A stretch of DNA of 64,000 bases from Clitopilus passeckerianus (lineage: Eukaryota > Basidiomycota > Agaricomycetes > Agaricales > Entolomataceae). The notes beneath the pieces were generated by a model, which saw nothing but the letters and a program-made list of their open reading frames with translations, did not search any database and was not told where the DNA came from. Of this stretch, positions 26,106 to 36,676 are shown in pieces (positions within the stretch are counted from its first letter, which is position 1; the number at the start of each line of letters is the position of its first letter). A program made the translations under genes and the position numbers. The stretch lies in NCBI GenBank assembly GCA_944990035.1, contig CALYLX010000111.1, positions 372,001 to 436,000 of the forward strand. The letters run 5' to 3'.

Positions 26106-26429
26106 CTACTCTGCCGGAGGATTGTGAGTAAAAGCGGTTTTAAAGTGCAAAAGACTAAAGCACTTACGAAACGATTCAATAGTTGACTGGGCCGCCAACA
26201 CCTTCTGGGTTGCCTTCTCGAAATCCTCCTCGCTGCAGTAGTTGACTGGGTTGCCTTCTCCTACGCGGTCCCCCATGATGGTTAACTGAGCTTCGGCTCC
26301 CTCCTCGCCATAACCACGAAAGTAGTTGCTGGTAACGATGTTGTATATTGTAGGGCAATTAGACCACCATACTAGGGTAACAATTCTACCTGGATGGCAC
26401 ATCGTTACCTTCTATAACATCAAAGTCAT

Positions 26430-27110
26430 CAACACGGCGTGTTTCTTCAATCCACTCATTCACCCTCGAGTTATCCACCCTCGGAGGGAACCCAAAGCTA
26501 ATGGATTGAGTGACCGGTATCCCCGATATGCTGGAGTACCAGTCTGGGGGAATGGGAGGGGCCGTCAGGCGACCTCATTATCTCGTCTGAACATAAGAGA
26601 ATGTTGTTGGGAGATAGGTATTTGTTTGGGGTCTATTGTGGTAGTCAGGTAAGAAATAAAAGAAAGAAGAAAGGCATTGATGATAGGATTTACCTGCAAA
26701 AATGCCAAACAGCCCATAGCGAAGGCATTGCGGAGGCCGCCACTCGATAGGATACCGTTCCTGATGTTATTTATATTAAGAACCGGGTCCCGTAGGTGGG
26801 GATAGCGGTATTGGGCAAGGTTTTTTATGTACTGAAAAAGATGTTAGGTCGACTTTGGAAATGGGTTGTAAGGCATTAAACATACTACTTGGCTTCCTTT
26901 GCTGTGAGGAATGATGTGGCACCCTGTGGTCGCATCAGGTCTATCGGTGATCTGAGAGGTAATGCACCATTTGTCTCGTGCAATGAGCGGATTGTGGAAA
27001 GTGGGCTTGTAGTGGGTGGGTAATTGAAGGACTGCTGGCGCGGTCATCCGGTGCGAGTGGGTCCGAGGGGCGTGGATCCCCCGTCGCAATACGATTCGGA
27101 ACTAAATCAG
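26430..27110 (-). pseudogene. Decayed HNH-nuclease-domain gene
   Basis: DNA homologous to the intact gene at 47215-48492. On the minus strand, RPSDPLAPDDRASSPSITHP matches PLDPLALDDRTSASASQPHN of the intact copy. A frameshift follows before HNPLIARDKWCIT and TGCHIIPHSKGSQ, the HNH core. After an intron, YIKNLAQYRYPHLRDPVLNI and NNIRNGILSSGGLRNAFAMG match the next exon. The following region is recognisable only as DNA and carries an in-frame stop, and most of the C-terminal part has been deleted, rejoining near NEWIEET. The gene is therefore broken by at least one frameshift, a stop and an internal deletion. HNH proteins of this type are common and unexplained in mushroom genomes. Confidence 0.6.
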
Positions 27111-27194
27111 AGTCAAATTGATGAATGGTTTACCTGGCGAGACAAAATAATAATTAGATGCAAAGTTAGCCGTTTTCTCTGAGACAATCTAACC

Positions 27195-28253
27195 ATGCTG
27201 ACCGCGGTCCCACCCAAGCCCGCCATTCAGAAAGAATATGAATTTGTCTGCATCGCTCTGGAAAGTAGCGTAGACCCCCGGAAGAGCGAATATCCGGTCC
27301 CGTCCTTTGTGGTTATAGGTCAATCAGGGATTGGTTCATGCAGCGATCTCGCTTTACTGATTTTCGGTGACAACGTACCAATGCATTTGATTGTAGGGAA
27401 GACAATGTTTTATTGTATATCCTACTCTATCGCCTCGAACGGTGCCTCCCTACTGCAATTCAGGTCACCCCACAGTACTACTTTGTGTTTGACGCAAGTG
27501 AGGTAACCCGGCGTGTTCAATGCAAATGAGATCTTGACTGTCACTCGACTGTTGGACACTTTGTGATGGCAACCAGTTTATGAACCACCCTATTTTGCCA
27601 ATCAAGCATCGTGTGCGGTCGTGGTACAAGCTACGTCAGGGCAGGAGAATAGGTGGAAGGGATGGTGCAAGCAAAAAGACGCTCAGGTGATCATGATGGA
27701 CGTGCCTTGTCTAATCGGGATCGCTATTATTGCGTACGTTTTCCTTGAGGTTTTCCTGTTTACTACTATTGGCTGATTTCTCTAAGTCGAGAATTCGGTT
27801 TAGACTCTACCGGAGCCATTGTCGTCGCACAAAGATGGGGTCCTGAAACACGCAGCGTCTTGAATATACTAAAAGGTCGTTGCCCAGAGATGCAATGCCG
27901 ACAAGAAGCCCAGCTCGCAGCAGTGAAAGTTGTTCGTGATCCCAGGGTTACGATGCATGTTGGATACATGGGAATCTCGATCGGAAACTGAATCCGCGCC
28001 TCGTCCCGTCCGAAACCCCGTTCGGGAGTTAGGCAACAAACCTGACCTCCGTGACCATGTGTTCGAGATTCCATCGCGGACACTTGAAGAGATATTCGAA
28101 GGGGAGTTTGAGCAGATGTCGGGTGGGGAAGCTCTTGATGTTCTCATAATCCTCTTTGACCTTTTCGGACCGGTCGGTACATGGCTGGTCGATTGGGATG
28201 GTGCTACAACAAATGGAGTGACACTACATGTGGTGGCTCATTTTATGAGTTAA
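27195..28253 (+). pseudogene. Decayed P-loop NTPase gene related to Crinkler-type ATPases
   Basis: Starts with ATG 27195 and reads MLTAVPPKPAIQKEYEFVCI to SFVVIGQSGIG, a Walker A start that loses frame before the expected Lys-Ser. Later pieces in other frames are PQYYFVFDASEVTRRVQC, DAQVIMMDVPCLIGIAIIA, FGLDSTGAIVVAQRWGPETR with SVLNILKGRCPEMQC, and a last frame EEIFEGEFEQMSGGEALDVL. The order GQ-GIGK, YFVFD, then a charged region is that of the fungal P-loop proteins that accompany Crinkler-like genes, and the next gene on the opposite strand has the same P-loop. Frames shift repeatedly, so it is most likely dead. The true ends are uncertain. Confidence 0.45.
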
Positions 28254-28303
28254 TGGAGGGGAAATCTTAATTCTGTAATGCTAACGATTTCTCCGACATA
28301 CAG

Positions 28304-29817
28304 TTACATGTCAAGGAAGAATAGGTACTTGGCTGGAATTATGCCTTCCAGATCGTGTGGAAATGGAAGGTCGATTCTCCTACCCTTCGAGGATTTTGGT
28401 GCAAACAGAAGGTAGGAGAACTTGGTAACCCCCAGTTTTTGCAGTGCCTCGATGCCTGCTCGCTTGACGCTGTGAGTTGGCGATACCGTTGACTGAATGA
28501 CAATAGCATGATTCTTGTGTTCATCATAAATGAAAGAACCAAATGTGGCCTGGTTGCTTGACGTAGGCTGGTAATAACCTGTCTGCAACTTCTTGGTCGC
28601 CGGCGGAAAGTCAAATTCCATTAGCGAAGTTGGCTGCGAGGGTTTGGATATCCCTGTTTGAATATAAAATCCCTCTGAATCGATATGAAGGTAGTGCTGG
28701 CTCTCTAAGTCGTCATCGTCGTATTTTTCCGGGGATCGCCAGTGCTGATTCTTGCTGCCGGTTTGTTTTGACTTCTCCAGAGCATATATTGGCCATTGAC
28801 CACCCTTGGGCGCCATGGCATGCATCGTCTCTTTGAGTATAAAGCCCACTGCACTCTTCGTGTAGTACGCGGAATTGCAGAATGAAAAGAACTTCGCAGC
28901 CGCCTGGGATGATTGAAGGGCTAATGCTGACACAAGTTTCCTGTAAACTGTTTTCGAGGGGATGCGTATCTCAAAATCTGAGCGGTCTTCTCTAGGATAT
29001 AGCATAACAATGTCGTGGGACGTATCATCGTCCACCCGGAGGCGGCGTGCCTGCACAACCAAGAGCCGGAGCTTTTCGAGGGTCATTGTGCTGCAAATGT
29101 CATCAAGGATCTCCTCTTGCTCGCTGCTTTTGGTTCCATAAGCCTTGCGTGCTGACGGGCCATAATGGTGAAAGAATTCAGCAAGTTCCCTTTCTGTGCG
29201 AGGTTCACGCTGGAGGTTCCGACTGTAGATAGAGATTAGCTGTCAATCCAGGCGAAAAAGTAAACTACTTACGCGACTAACAACTCCGACAGAGACCACG
29301 GCTTGAGAAAGAATAGAGGGGGTTGGGGGAGAACCTTTTTCCTCCACTCTAGACGGTTTGTTCGAGGAGAAGGCGTCTGCACTACGAAAGTGTTGAACCG
29401 GGACACCTCCTCTGGGGCAGTTATGAGGCCGGCGGTGGAGTCGACGAGGACCCACGCTGTTTCATCCAGATCAAGAAGACGAAAAAACTGAATGGGATCA
29501 AATCCTCGGAGGGCGAGCGCCTTCTCCGCACTGAAGTAATAAAGTTCCTTTTGACCTGGATGAAAGAATGTCGGCAGCTTTGCGTGTAAACGCAGGACGA
29601 GTAGGAGCCGTAGCCAGATTGACTTTCCTACGTACGGATGAATGAGTATTCATGGAGTGATGAGAAGGCACTACCCACCAATTCCAGAATGTCCTGTCAG
29701 AACAAAGCCGGCTTTGCGATCAGTTCCGCTAGTACGAACGCCAATGAATGGGTTTTTGAATGTAACCGATGCATCCGACCAGGCATCCTGCGAGGCAATC
29801 AAACCAGCAGCTCTGAG
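28304..29817 (-). pseudogene. Crinkler-type effector gene, 3' part (P-loop NTPase and nuclease-like domain)
   Basis: The 3' part of a gene whose 5' part lies at 40954-41832. The two are separated by a hAT transposon. This part opens with AAGLIASQDAWSDASVTF and continues to GFVLTGHSGI, joined by an intron to GKSIWLRLLLVL, giving a complete Walker A (G-x4-GKS) at 29694-29617. Then come YYFSAEKALALRGFDPIQFF, DETAWVLVDSTAGLITAP (likely Walker B), a linker, and a C-terminal domain ending in TAA at 28304. That domain holds TSSNQATFGSFIYDEHKNHA and IVIQSTVSPTHSVKRAG, a D-to-Q-x-T spacing like the restriction-enzyme-fold nuclease of Crinkler-RHS proteins. The coding frame itself looks undamaged; the insertion is what breaks the gene. 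Confidence 0.7.
29810..29817. repeat. hAT target-site duplication, left copy
   Basis: GCTCTGAG, directly next to the transposon end CAGTG. The same eight bases follow the right end at 40954-40961. An 8-bp duplication is the hallmark of hAT insertion. Confidence 0.92.
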
Positions 29818-29978
29818 CAGTGATGTTCCGGTTATTGACTAGTTGTAACTAGTTACGAGAACCAGTTATTAGGTATAACCGTGGTTAAATGACCAGTAAC
29901 CAGGACTTGAGTGTGAGAACGTCGCTAAGATGAATGAAAATAGCCAAATTTGGTAGTGATACGATTACATAAGTCAGA

Positions 29979-32868
29979 TCAAGATAGCAAGACTTCCTGC
30001 GTAGAAGCGTCGACTTCAATTCCCCCATCCTCTGCTTCTTCGTCGTCGCCATCTGCATCAAGGTCAAGCATCTCATACACAGAGAGTTCCTGTGAAAACC
30101 CGCGGAGACCAGAGGCCCTCAGTTTATCCGCCCAGAAGGTCGAAGATCTGTCAAAAAGGGATGCAATCGGAATTGGGGCTGAACGGCGCGTAGTCCCGAT
30201 TGGCTCTACGTCGAGGTCCTGTTCACGCGCAAGGGTAGCATTATTCACAACAATGCGGCGAAGATCGGATTCAGGTGATCGGTAGGGGCTCGATCTTGTC
30301 GTAGGGGTAGTACCATTGTTGGGAGTTTCGGCAGTAGCCTGAGTACTGCCAGTGGATGCTACATTGTCAATATTAGTTAGAAAACACTGATGTCGGCCAA
30401 AATATATATCTCACCCTCATTATTCTCCACCGGGGTCGATGGTTCCAGCTGCTTGCGAGTGCCAAAGTGTCGCTGTAGCCGTTTCTTGAGATGGTTATTT
30501 CGGCGATGCTCATCCCTGATAAACATTTTCAATTTAGCCAAAGCACACATAGTGCTTGTCCCAAGCCGGTTCCTGAGCTTCGTCAAAGTATTTCCAAATA
30601 CACTAAACAGCCTTTCACACGATGCCGAGTTGGCAGCAACACTGAAAAGGCGCCGAGCAAGCATAATCAGTGCCGGATCTTGCTGCTTTGGGACAAGAAA
30701 TGCGGCGAGGATGAGCATGGGATCTTCAGCGCGGTTCTTGGAGTAATTTTATGAGTACGGAATCACCAAAGGAAAAGGAATCTACCTCGGAGGTTGCTGC
30801 CCTTCTCTCGATCCTAACTTGCTCCTTGAGGTCCGCGAACATTTCTTCCTCTGCGTAAAAATGTCGGATCTGCAGTCCAAGTAGTGATGGTGGAGTTTCC
30901 TTGTAGAACCGCGTCCAAAGGCGGTAACAAAGAGCCGTGATCGCCGAAAGAGTGAAGTTCTGCTGAGCCTGCAAAGAGAAAACTTGAGCACCGTAGAGTG
31001 GGTTCAGAAGCACGGCAGCAATGAAAATCTCTTGATCGGCACTTGACCAGCGCTTTTCGATGCTCGCCATAATAGCGGCGCATGGCCCGAGGTTGTCTTC
31101 CTCAGTGAGAGACTGATATTGAACTACCAAGTGACCAAAAGTCAACAGAACAGTGTCAATGCGATACCCTGTTGACTGAATGACATTGGCAGCAACGGCC
31201 AATGGCTGGAGATGGCGGACAACGCTGTATAGCAGTCAGATTCGGACCCGAGATCTAGGATAATCAGTGGTGACCTACCGTAGAATTGAACACCAAAAAC
31301 CCCTTCCTGAATAATGCCGATCATACGAAGGGAACGTTCCTGGGTGTTCTTCTTTCCCTGGACAATCTTGCGCTGGGGTCGGGGCTTTGCGAGATCATCA
31401 GAGACGACACTGATAAGTGTCTGCCGAAGCTCGCAGAGACGATGGAGTGCCATGTAGTGAGAGGTCCATCGGGTTAATACAGCACGCAGAACAGACTTGG
31501 TGCGCCCCTCGTGGTTGGCCGCGAACTTCTCCCGGATCAGGCTGAGGAGCAGTGTTTTGCTGCGAATCCAGCTAATGAGGTCGGTGGCTCGATCAATCTT
31601 TATGGGGAAGGAAATGTCATTTCATGTTACAACAACAAAAGAATTATTCTACCTCTTCGAGAACACCAGAACCATGGGAAAAGTAATCACCGACCACGAG
31701 ATTTACCTTCGGACCAAAATGTAAGTAGGTTGTTTCGATTAGTTAGTACGAAGACACACTTGGTGAGAATAACAGTCAAGAACAATAACCTCGGGATATT
31801 TGCGAGAGAATAAGCGGCGTGATTTGAGTGCTTCCCCGGATGCATCGGTGACAAGTGCAGTAACAATGGCTTTCCATTCCGAGCGGACTTCGTGATAGAC
31901 CTGCTCAAGAATTTCGAGCATGTTCTCTGCAGTCTTCCTTTCATTTGAGGCATTGTGTACCTTGACCGTGAATACCTAGATAATAGGGATCAGGACCTGA
32001 TCTAACGAAGTGGGATCGGCTTACCTCTGATATACGGATAATCATGAAGGCTATTAGATGACGGTGGTTAAGCCCAGTCCACCCATCAGCTTGGAGCGAA
32101 ACTAGCTGCCCTTGGACAACTGATCGATTCGAGGTGCGAATTTCCTCAAGAAGAGTCAGGATGAGGCGCCTAGTGAGAACACGATGAGATGGGGATGTGG
32201 CTGCTGGAATGAATTCATTGACAAAGGAGATCCATTCGGGGTTGTCGACCCAGGACAGCGGTAGATTTCCAGATGCCGTGAGGCGAGCAATTCGTCTCTC
32301 AAATCGCTGTTGTTTATCGGGACTCCAAGCGCTGAGGTGGTTGTCGATCATTTGACGAGACAAGTTTGCCTGTGATCCGACGCGAGAAACGGGACGGCTT
32401 GTGAAGCCAACGTTGGAAACAGAGTCACTTGGAGAGAGACTTGACGAGACGCCGCTGATAAGGGATTCTGCAGACTGGTTAGATCCCCCTGAGATCTGCG
32501 CATGGCCAAGGACGTGCTCCCAGCCACTGGTGATCTGGGAAGGTTGATCGGGCTGGACTGAGCTAGAAGCCGGTGGAGAGTCGCCAGGGGAATCGTTAAG
32601 TGAGATGAATGTACGCGTCTGGGTTGCAGGAAGAGTAGATTGCTTGATGCTCTTGTGTTGGGCGGCCATATTGCGAACCTCAATCGGTTGGGAGGAACAT
32701 TGGATGAGGTGATGGTGGACCGTCGAAGTATGTGCCCTAATCCAGCCAAAGACGCTTCCTTGGGTCTTCTGTTCGAGGCGCTGCTCCCATACTAGTAGAA
32801 AAAAATTTGACGGTCAGTTTTCGTGAATTACAAAGTAAAATCAATGCTCTTACGCCATGCTTTGATTT
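29979..32868 (-). pseudogene. hAT transposase, main (3') part
   Basis: Several exons on the minus strand. From the break at 32868 the order is KAWR, an intron, then WEQRLEQKTQGSVFGWIRAH and HHHLIQCSSQPIEVRNMAAQ (second half of a BED-type zinc finger), then a Ser-rich linker and the RNase H-like catalytic core (SLQADGWTGLNHRHLIAFMI, ALVTDASGEALKSRRL, EVIVLDCYSHQ). An alpha-helical region follows (SVLRAVLTRWTSHYMALHRL), and then the C-terminal dimerisation block SANSASCERLFSVFGNTLTK with RLGTSTMCALAKLKMFIR. The last exon ends ELSVYEMLDLDADGDDEE. These are the standard hAT blocks in order. No obvious stop lies within these exons, so the gene may have been functional until the retroelement split it. 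Confidence 0.75.
32864..32868. repeat. LTR-retrotransposon target-site duplication, left copy
   Basis: GATTT immediately before the 5' LTR. The same five bases follow the 3' LTR at 40120-40124. Five bases is normal for Ty3/Gypsy integrases. Confidence 0.9.
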
Positions 32869-32988
32869 TGTTATGATTTTGCTTACATGTTTCTCCTTAC
32901 ATACCCCGGCCCGCTTACCTATGCACGATTACTCACATATGCTGCGCATCACTGCGCATTTTTCATCTTTTTCCATGCTTACTCCGCA

Positions 32989-33008
32989 TCTCTCACGATC
33001 GTGAGAGA
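32989..33008. repeat. 20-bp perfect palindrome in U3
   Basis: TCTCTCACGATCGTGAGAGA is its own reverse complement. It recurs in the 3' LTR near 39755-39774. It could be a protein-binding site or a hairpin. Confidence 0.8.
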
Positions 33009-33041
33009 CTTATACCTTATCTGACTCTTTCTGACTCGCAT

Positions 33042-33089
33042 TGAGTCATACTGACTCATGTACTTACTCATCATGCTGCGCATGACTCA
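33042..33089 (+). promoter_or_regulatory. Three AP-1/Gcn4-type bZIP sites in the LTR
   Basis: TGAGTCA at 33042-33048, TGACTCA at 33052-33058 and TGACTCA at 33083-33089, about 55-100 bp upstream of the TATA sequence. In fungi this heptamer is bound by Gcn4/Cpc1-type bZIP factors of the amino-acid starvation response. Binding here is inferred. Confidence 0.55.
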
Positions 33090-33140
33090 TTACTTACTCA
33101 GCATGCTGCGCATGTGCTATATTTAGAACTACTAGATAGG

Positions 33141-33150
33141 TATATAAACC
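33141..33150 (+). promoter_or_regulatory. LTR TATA box
   Basis: TATATAAACC lies about 30 bp before CAGCTTGACCT, which also pairs with the primer-binding site. The two observations together place the transcript start at about 33172-33176. Confidence 0.65.
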
Positions 33151-33355
33151 TGTACCATTTGGTCGAGGCTCCTCAGCTTGACCTAGGCAATCTACCTAAC
33201 TGCTTAGTTCTCTACTTTGCCTTTAAGTCCCTTGCTTCGTCAATCTCACCAGGTCGTCAGTACAGCCGCAGCTGCTGACAAATCTCTGTCTTTGTTTATC
33301 AAAGACATCGAGCGTAAACAGTATTACCTAAGTTGTTAGGCTCTGCCTTAACAAA

Positions 33356-33366
33356 AGGTCAAGCTG
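33356..33366 (+). other. Self-priming primer-binding site
   Basis: AGGTCAAGCTG, beginning 3 nt after the 5' LTR, is the exact reverse complement of CAGCTTGACCT at 33174-33184 in the LTR, at the expected transcript start. Tf1 and related elements prime reverse transcription with the first 11 nt of their own mRNA, and this layout is the same. No tRNA 3'-end complement (TGG...) is present here. Confidence 0.75.
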
Positions 33367-33949
33367 TTCAGAAGGCCCGCTCATTGTTAGCGCAGGCCCA
33401 CCCCACGACAACACAGCAGAAGCACGCAACAGGCCGATTGCCGTTGCGGCTACCACTCAGTCACCACGGTCGTACACAGGGCAGACCACCCGCCACGAAA
33501 TACCACTCTAGTAGAAGGAACCAACAACGTCTACAAGTTCACCAACGGAAGCTACTGCGGTTTTAATCACAACAATAACCGCTGGTGCTACGCCTCTCTC
33601 TCCTTGGCAAATTCACATTCACCACCGTTGCCGTTGAAAACAGACACTTCCACGCTCTAGACTTCCCTACCCCTGAACGACCTCATAAGACCCTGCTATT
33701 GTCCGAGCTCAACGAGAACACGACATTGAAGTAGACGAGGAGGAACAGCGACGCTTCGCACCATTACCCACAGCAATATCCAGGAACCCATCACTAGTCC
33801 CGTCTACCAGCGCTTCTGTCTTGCCCGAAGAGGAAGAAGAAGAACACCAAGTACAACAACAGCTAGAGGAGAGCCCCACAGCTGAGCCAGAGGAGCGCCC
33901 CAGTGCAGAAACAATTGAACCAGAGACCGACTTCGATTTTGACTACGAA

Positions 33950-34879
33950 ATGTCACAAGACAACAACAACAAGAAGGACATTGGAGCCAAACCCCAAACG
34001 TTCTCCGGAGACCGATCCAAGACCAGAAAGTTCATTCAGGAACTTGAAGACTACCTCATCCTAAACAACCTCAACCAACTCGAAGATGACAAGAAGATTC
34101 GCATCGCCCTATCCTTCCTCAAAGAAGGAACTGCAGCAGCATGGGGATTAGAATTTCACGATAAATATTCAGCAGCTGAAAGGAAAGCCACCTACGCTGA
34201 ATTTATCAACCAATTCAAAGAAGCCTTTTCCCCTACCGACGACAAAGCTGCCGCACTCCTCCAACTCAAAGCCTTACGACAGGATGGGACAGCTGACGAA
34301 TTTGTCACCGTCTTCAAGAATATTCTTGCACGAACTGATCTCAGCGGTGACACTGCAAAGATTGAGATCTTCATGGAAGGACTTACCCCCAAACTCCGAG
34401 AGAAAATTCTCTTTTCCGATTCCCCTCCTACCACATTCGACGATTGGGTCAAGAAAGCCGTCCAGTTTGACAACAACTGGCGACGTGCCAAGACAATCAT
34501 GGGACATACCCGTATCATCAAGACATCTGATATGGTCAAAGGTGCTTACAAAACACCTACTGGAGCCCGAGACCCAATGGCTATGGATGTTGATCGTTTC
34601 ACCACTGATCCACCCAAACGCCGCCTCACCCAGGAGGAAAGAGAACATCACAAGAAGAACAACTTGTGCTACTATTGCTCCAAGAAAGGTCACACGATCC
34701 AACAATGTCTTCAAAGGAAGAATTTTGGAAGAACCTACCCTAGCAACAACGACAGCCGATTCCACAAGAAACCTGAGAAGGGAGCCGAGTTGATCAAATA
34801 TGTCAGAGCAGTCCTAGCTGACATGCCCCAAGAAGAAGCCGCTGAATTCTACACCGAAGCAGAGGCTGAGGGTTTTTAA
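33950..34879 (+). CDS. Retrotransposon Gag
   Basis: Structural protein forming the particle in the cytoplasm. ATG 33950 gives MSQDNNNKKDIGAKPQTFSG. The capsid-like region holds TRKFIQELEDYLILNNLNQ and YAEFINQFKEAFSPTDDKAA. A zinc knuckle CYYCSKKGHTIQQC (C-x2-C-x4-H-x4-C) is near residue 240. The frame is open upstream in the same phase through an acidic stretch (LPEEEEEEHQVQQQLEESPT), and further coding-like sequence in other phases runs back to about 33420 (VEGTNNVYKFTNGSYCGFNH). The true N-terminus may therefore be longer and separated by base-deletion errors. The frame ends at TAA 34877-34879, right after GGGTTTT. Confidence 0.85.
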   Translation: MSQDNNNKKDIGAKPQTFSGDRSKTRKFIQELEDYLILNNLNQLEDDKKIRIALSFLKEGTAAAWGLEFHDKYSAAERKATYAEFINQFKEAFSPTDDKAAALLQLKALRQDGTADEFVTVFKNILARTDLSGDTAKIEIFMEGLTPKLREKILFSDSPPTTFDDWVKKAVQFDNNWRRAKTIMGHTRIIKTSDMVKGAYKTPTGARDPMAMDVDRFTTDPPKRRLTQEEREHHKKNNLCYYCSKKGHTIQQCLQRKNFGRTYPSNNDSRFHKKPEKGAELIKYVRAVLADMPQEEAAEFYTEAEAEGF

Positions 34880-35502
34880 AGAGGAAGACTGCAAAGCCGA
34901 CGTCAGTACTTCCTCGCCCGATTGATATTTCCAGTGTACTTGTAGCTACTGATTTTTATGCTGAATCTATGCGTATCCCAATCTCTCTACAAGACCCCCT
35001 AGATGGAAATACAACAATCGCCGGCACAAAAGCTCTCATTGACTCTGGAGCGCAAGGGTCATTTATCGACTCCGTCTTCGCCAAGACACATCACCTCCCA
35101 CTACTCCCACTCCGACAACCGATTACAGCACGAAACGTTGATGGCACCCTGAACAAACAAGGAACTATTACCCACTTTACCTGGGTTATTGCCAAGATAG
35201 GGACAGCCATCATCAAGGAAAGATGTTTTGTCACTGGACTCGGGAAAGACCACCTGATTTTTGGATTACCCTGGCTAAAACGGGTAGATCCAATCATATC
35301 GTGGAGCGACGGCACACTCGAAATCAACGAATCACGCATTACCCAACGACTGTCGCAAACATTGATGCGAGCAGTAGACATCAAGCGGATGAGAGCCATC
35401 CGAGAACAACTACTAGAGGAAAACACGCCACCTACCCCAGCACCTGATTGTTCGAAGAGAATCCCGGAAAATCAGAAGGACTTAGCGACTATTTCCGAAT
35501 AG
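34880..35502 (+). CDS. Retrotransposon Pol: aspartic protease segment
   Basis: Open in the frame one base behind Gag. The retroviral-type protease core reads TKALIDSGAQGSFIDSVF with active-site D-S-G, then HLIFGLPWLKRVDPIISW, the usual G-L-PWL segment. The segment ends at an in-frame stop at 35500-35502. Coding sequence moves to the next frame near 35447 (EENPGKSEGLSDYFRIVEDG), consistent with one missing T in GATTG. Confidence 0.75.
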
Positions 35503-35599
35503 TCGAAGACGGAGAAGAGATCAATGAAGATTTTCTCATCGCATACTGCCAGAACGAACCGGCAGTCGGAATATTCACCAAGGAGGAACCCCACTTACG

Positions 35600-36676
35600 C
35601 AGGAACACACAAAGGATTACCTTGTGTACGGGCCAATCAGGCCAACTACCACAATACGACAGACGGTGGTAACACACCATCCAGCAACCAGACACCACAC
35701 ACAGCAGGTGTGGATACGTGCGAAAACATCAATTTCGCAAGCTCTGGAACATAAACGAGAAGATAAGGAACCAAAGAAATCCCTTGACGAAATCATCCCC
35801 GACTATCTTCAAGACTACAGAAAAGTCTTTGAGAAAGCAGCATCCGAACGATTCCCACCAAGCCGACCCTGGGATCACGCCATAGATCTGAAGACAGATT
35901 TCGTGCCAAAAGACTGCAAGGTCTATCCGCTCAGCCCCTTAGAGCAAGAAAAACTCGACGAGTTTCTCAAGGAAAATCTAGCCAAAGGATACATCCGAGA
36001 ATCCAACTCCCCACAAGCATCTCCGTTCTTCTTTGTTGCAAAGAAAGACTCGGAAGCCCTGAGACCATGTCAGGATTACCGACGACTCAACGAAGGAACA
36101 ATACCTAACGCTTACCCCTTACCGCTGGCTAGCGAACTCATCGATAAACTCAAAGGAGCAACTGTCTTCACCAAACTCGACATTCGATGGGGATATCACA
36201 ACATCCGCATCAAAGATGGTGACCAATGGAAAGCAGCGTTCAAGACCAACCGAGGGTTATTTGAACCAATGGTGATGTTCTTTGGACTAATGAACTCACC
36301 CGGTACCTTCCAAGCAATGATGAACCACCTTTTCCGAGACATGATAGACGAAGGATGGGTCATCATCTACATGGACGACATCCTCATCTTCTCCAACGAT
36401 CCAGAAAAACACCGAGAACGCACACGCAGAGTCTTACAAAGACTACAAGACAACGATCTCTACCTCAAAGCAGAGAAATGCCAATTTGACACCACAAGAG
36501 TGGAGTACCTCGGGTTCATCATTGAACCAAACAAGATCTCCATGGACCCTGTCAAACTTGCAGGGATGCGCGACTGGCCTACGCCAACTACAGTAAAGGA
36601 AGTCCGATCATTCCTAGGATTCGGAAACTTTACCGCAGGTTCATCGGAAAATATGCGGAAATTGCCAAACCGCTGA
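35600..36676 (+). CDS. Retrotransposon Pol: reverse transcriptase segment
   Basis: RT domain of a Ty3/Gypsy Pol. Blocks in order are [80 protein letters not shown] and the catalytic [12 protein letters not shown] at about 36364-36399. [19 protein letters not shown] and VRSFLGFGN follow. The frame breaks near 36635, where a shortened T run changes the expected N-F-Y-R-R-F. All catalytic Asp residues are present. Confidence 0.88.
   Translation, partial: QEHTKDYLVYGPIRPTTTIRQTVVTHHPATRHHTQQVWIRAKTSISQALEHKREDKEPKKSLDEIIPDYLQDYRKVFEKAASERFPPSRPWDHAIDLKTDFVPKDCKVYPLSPLEQEKLDEFLKENLAKGYIRESNSPQASPFFFVAKKDSEALRPCQDYRRLNEGTIPNAYPLPLASELIDKLKGATVFTKLDIRWGYHNIRIKDGDQWKAAFKTNRGLFEPMVMFFGLMNSPGTFQAMMNHLFRDMIDEGWVIIYMDDILIFSNDPEKHRERTRRVLQRLQDNDLYLKAEKCQFDTTRVEYLGFIIEPNKISMDPVKLAGMRDWPTPTTVKEVRSFLGFGNFTAGSSENMRKLPNR

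Larger units (their letters stand above)
32869..33353 (+). repeat. 5' LTR of the chromovirus
   Basis: 485 bp, TGTTATG to TTAACA. I see no difference from 39635-40119 on direct reading. U3 holds three TGA[CG]TCA sites, GCTGCGCATG repeats and a 20-bp palindrome. A TATA sequence at 33141-33148 puts the start of R near 33172-33176. Confidence 0.93.
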
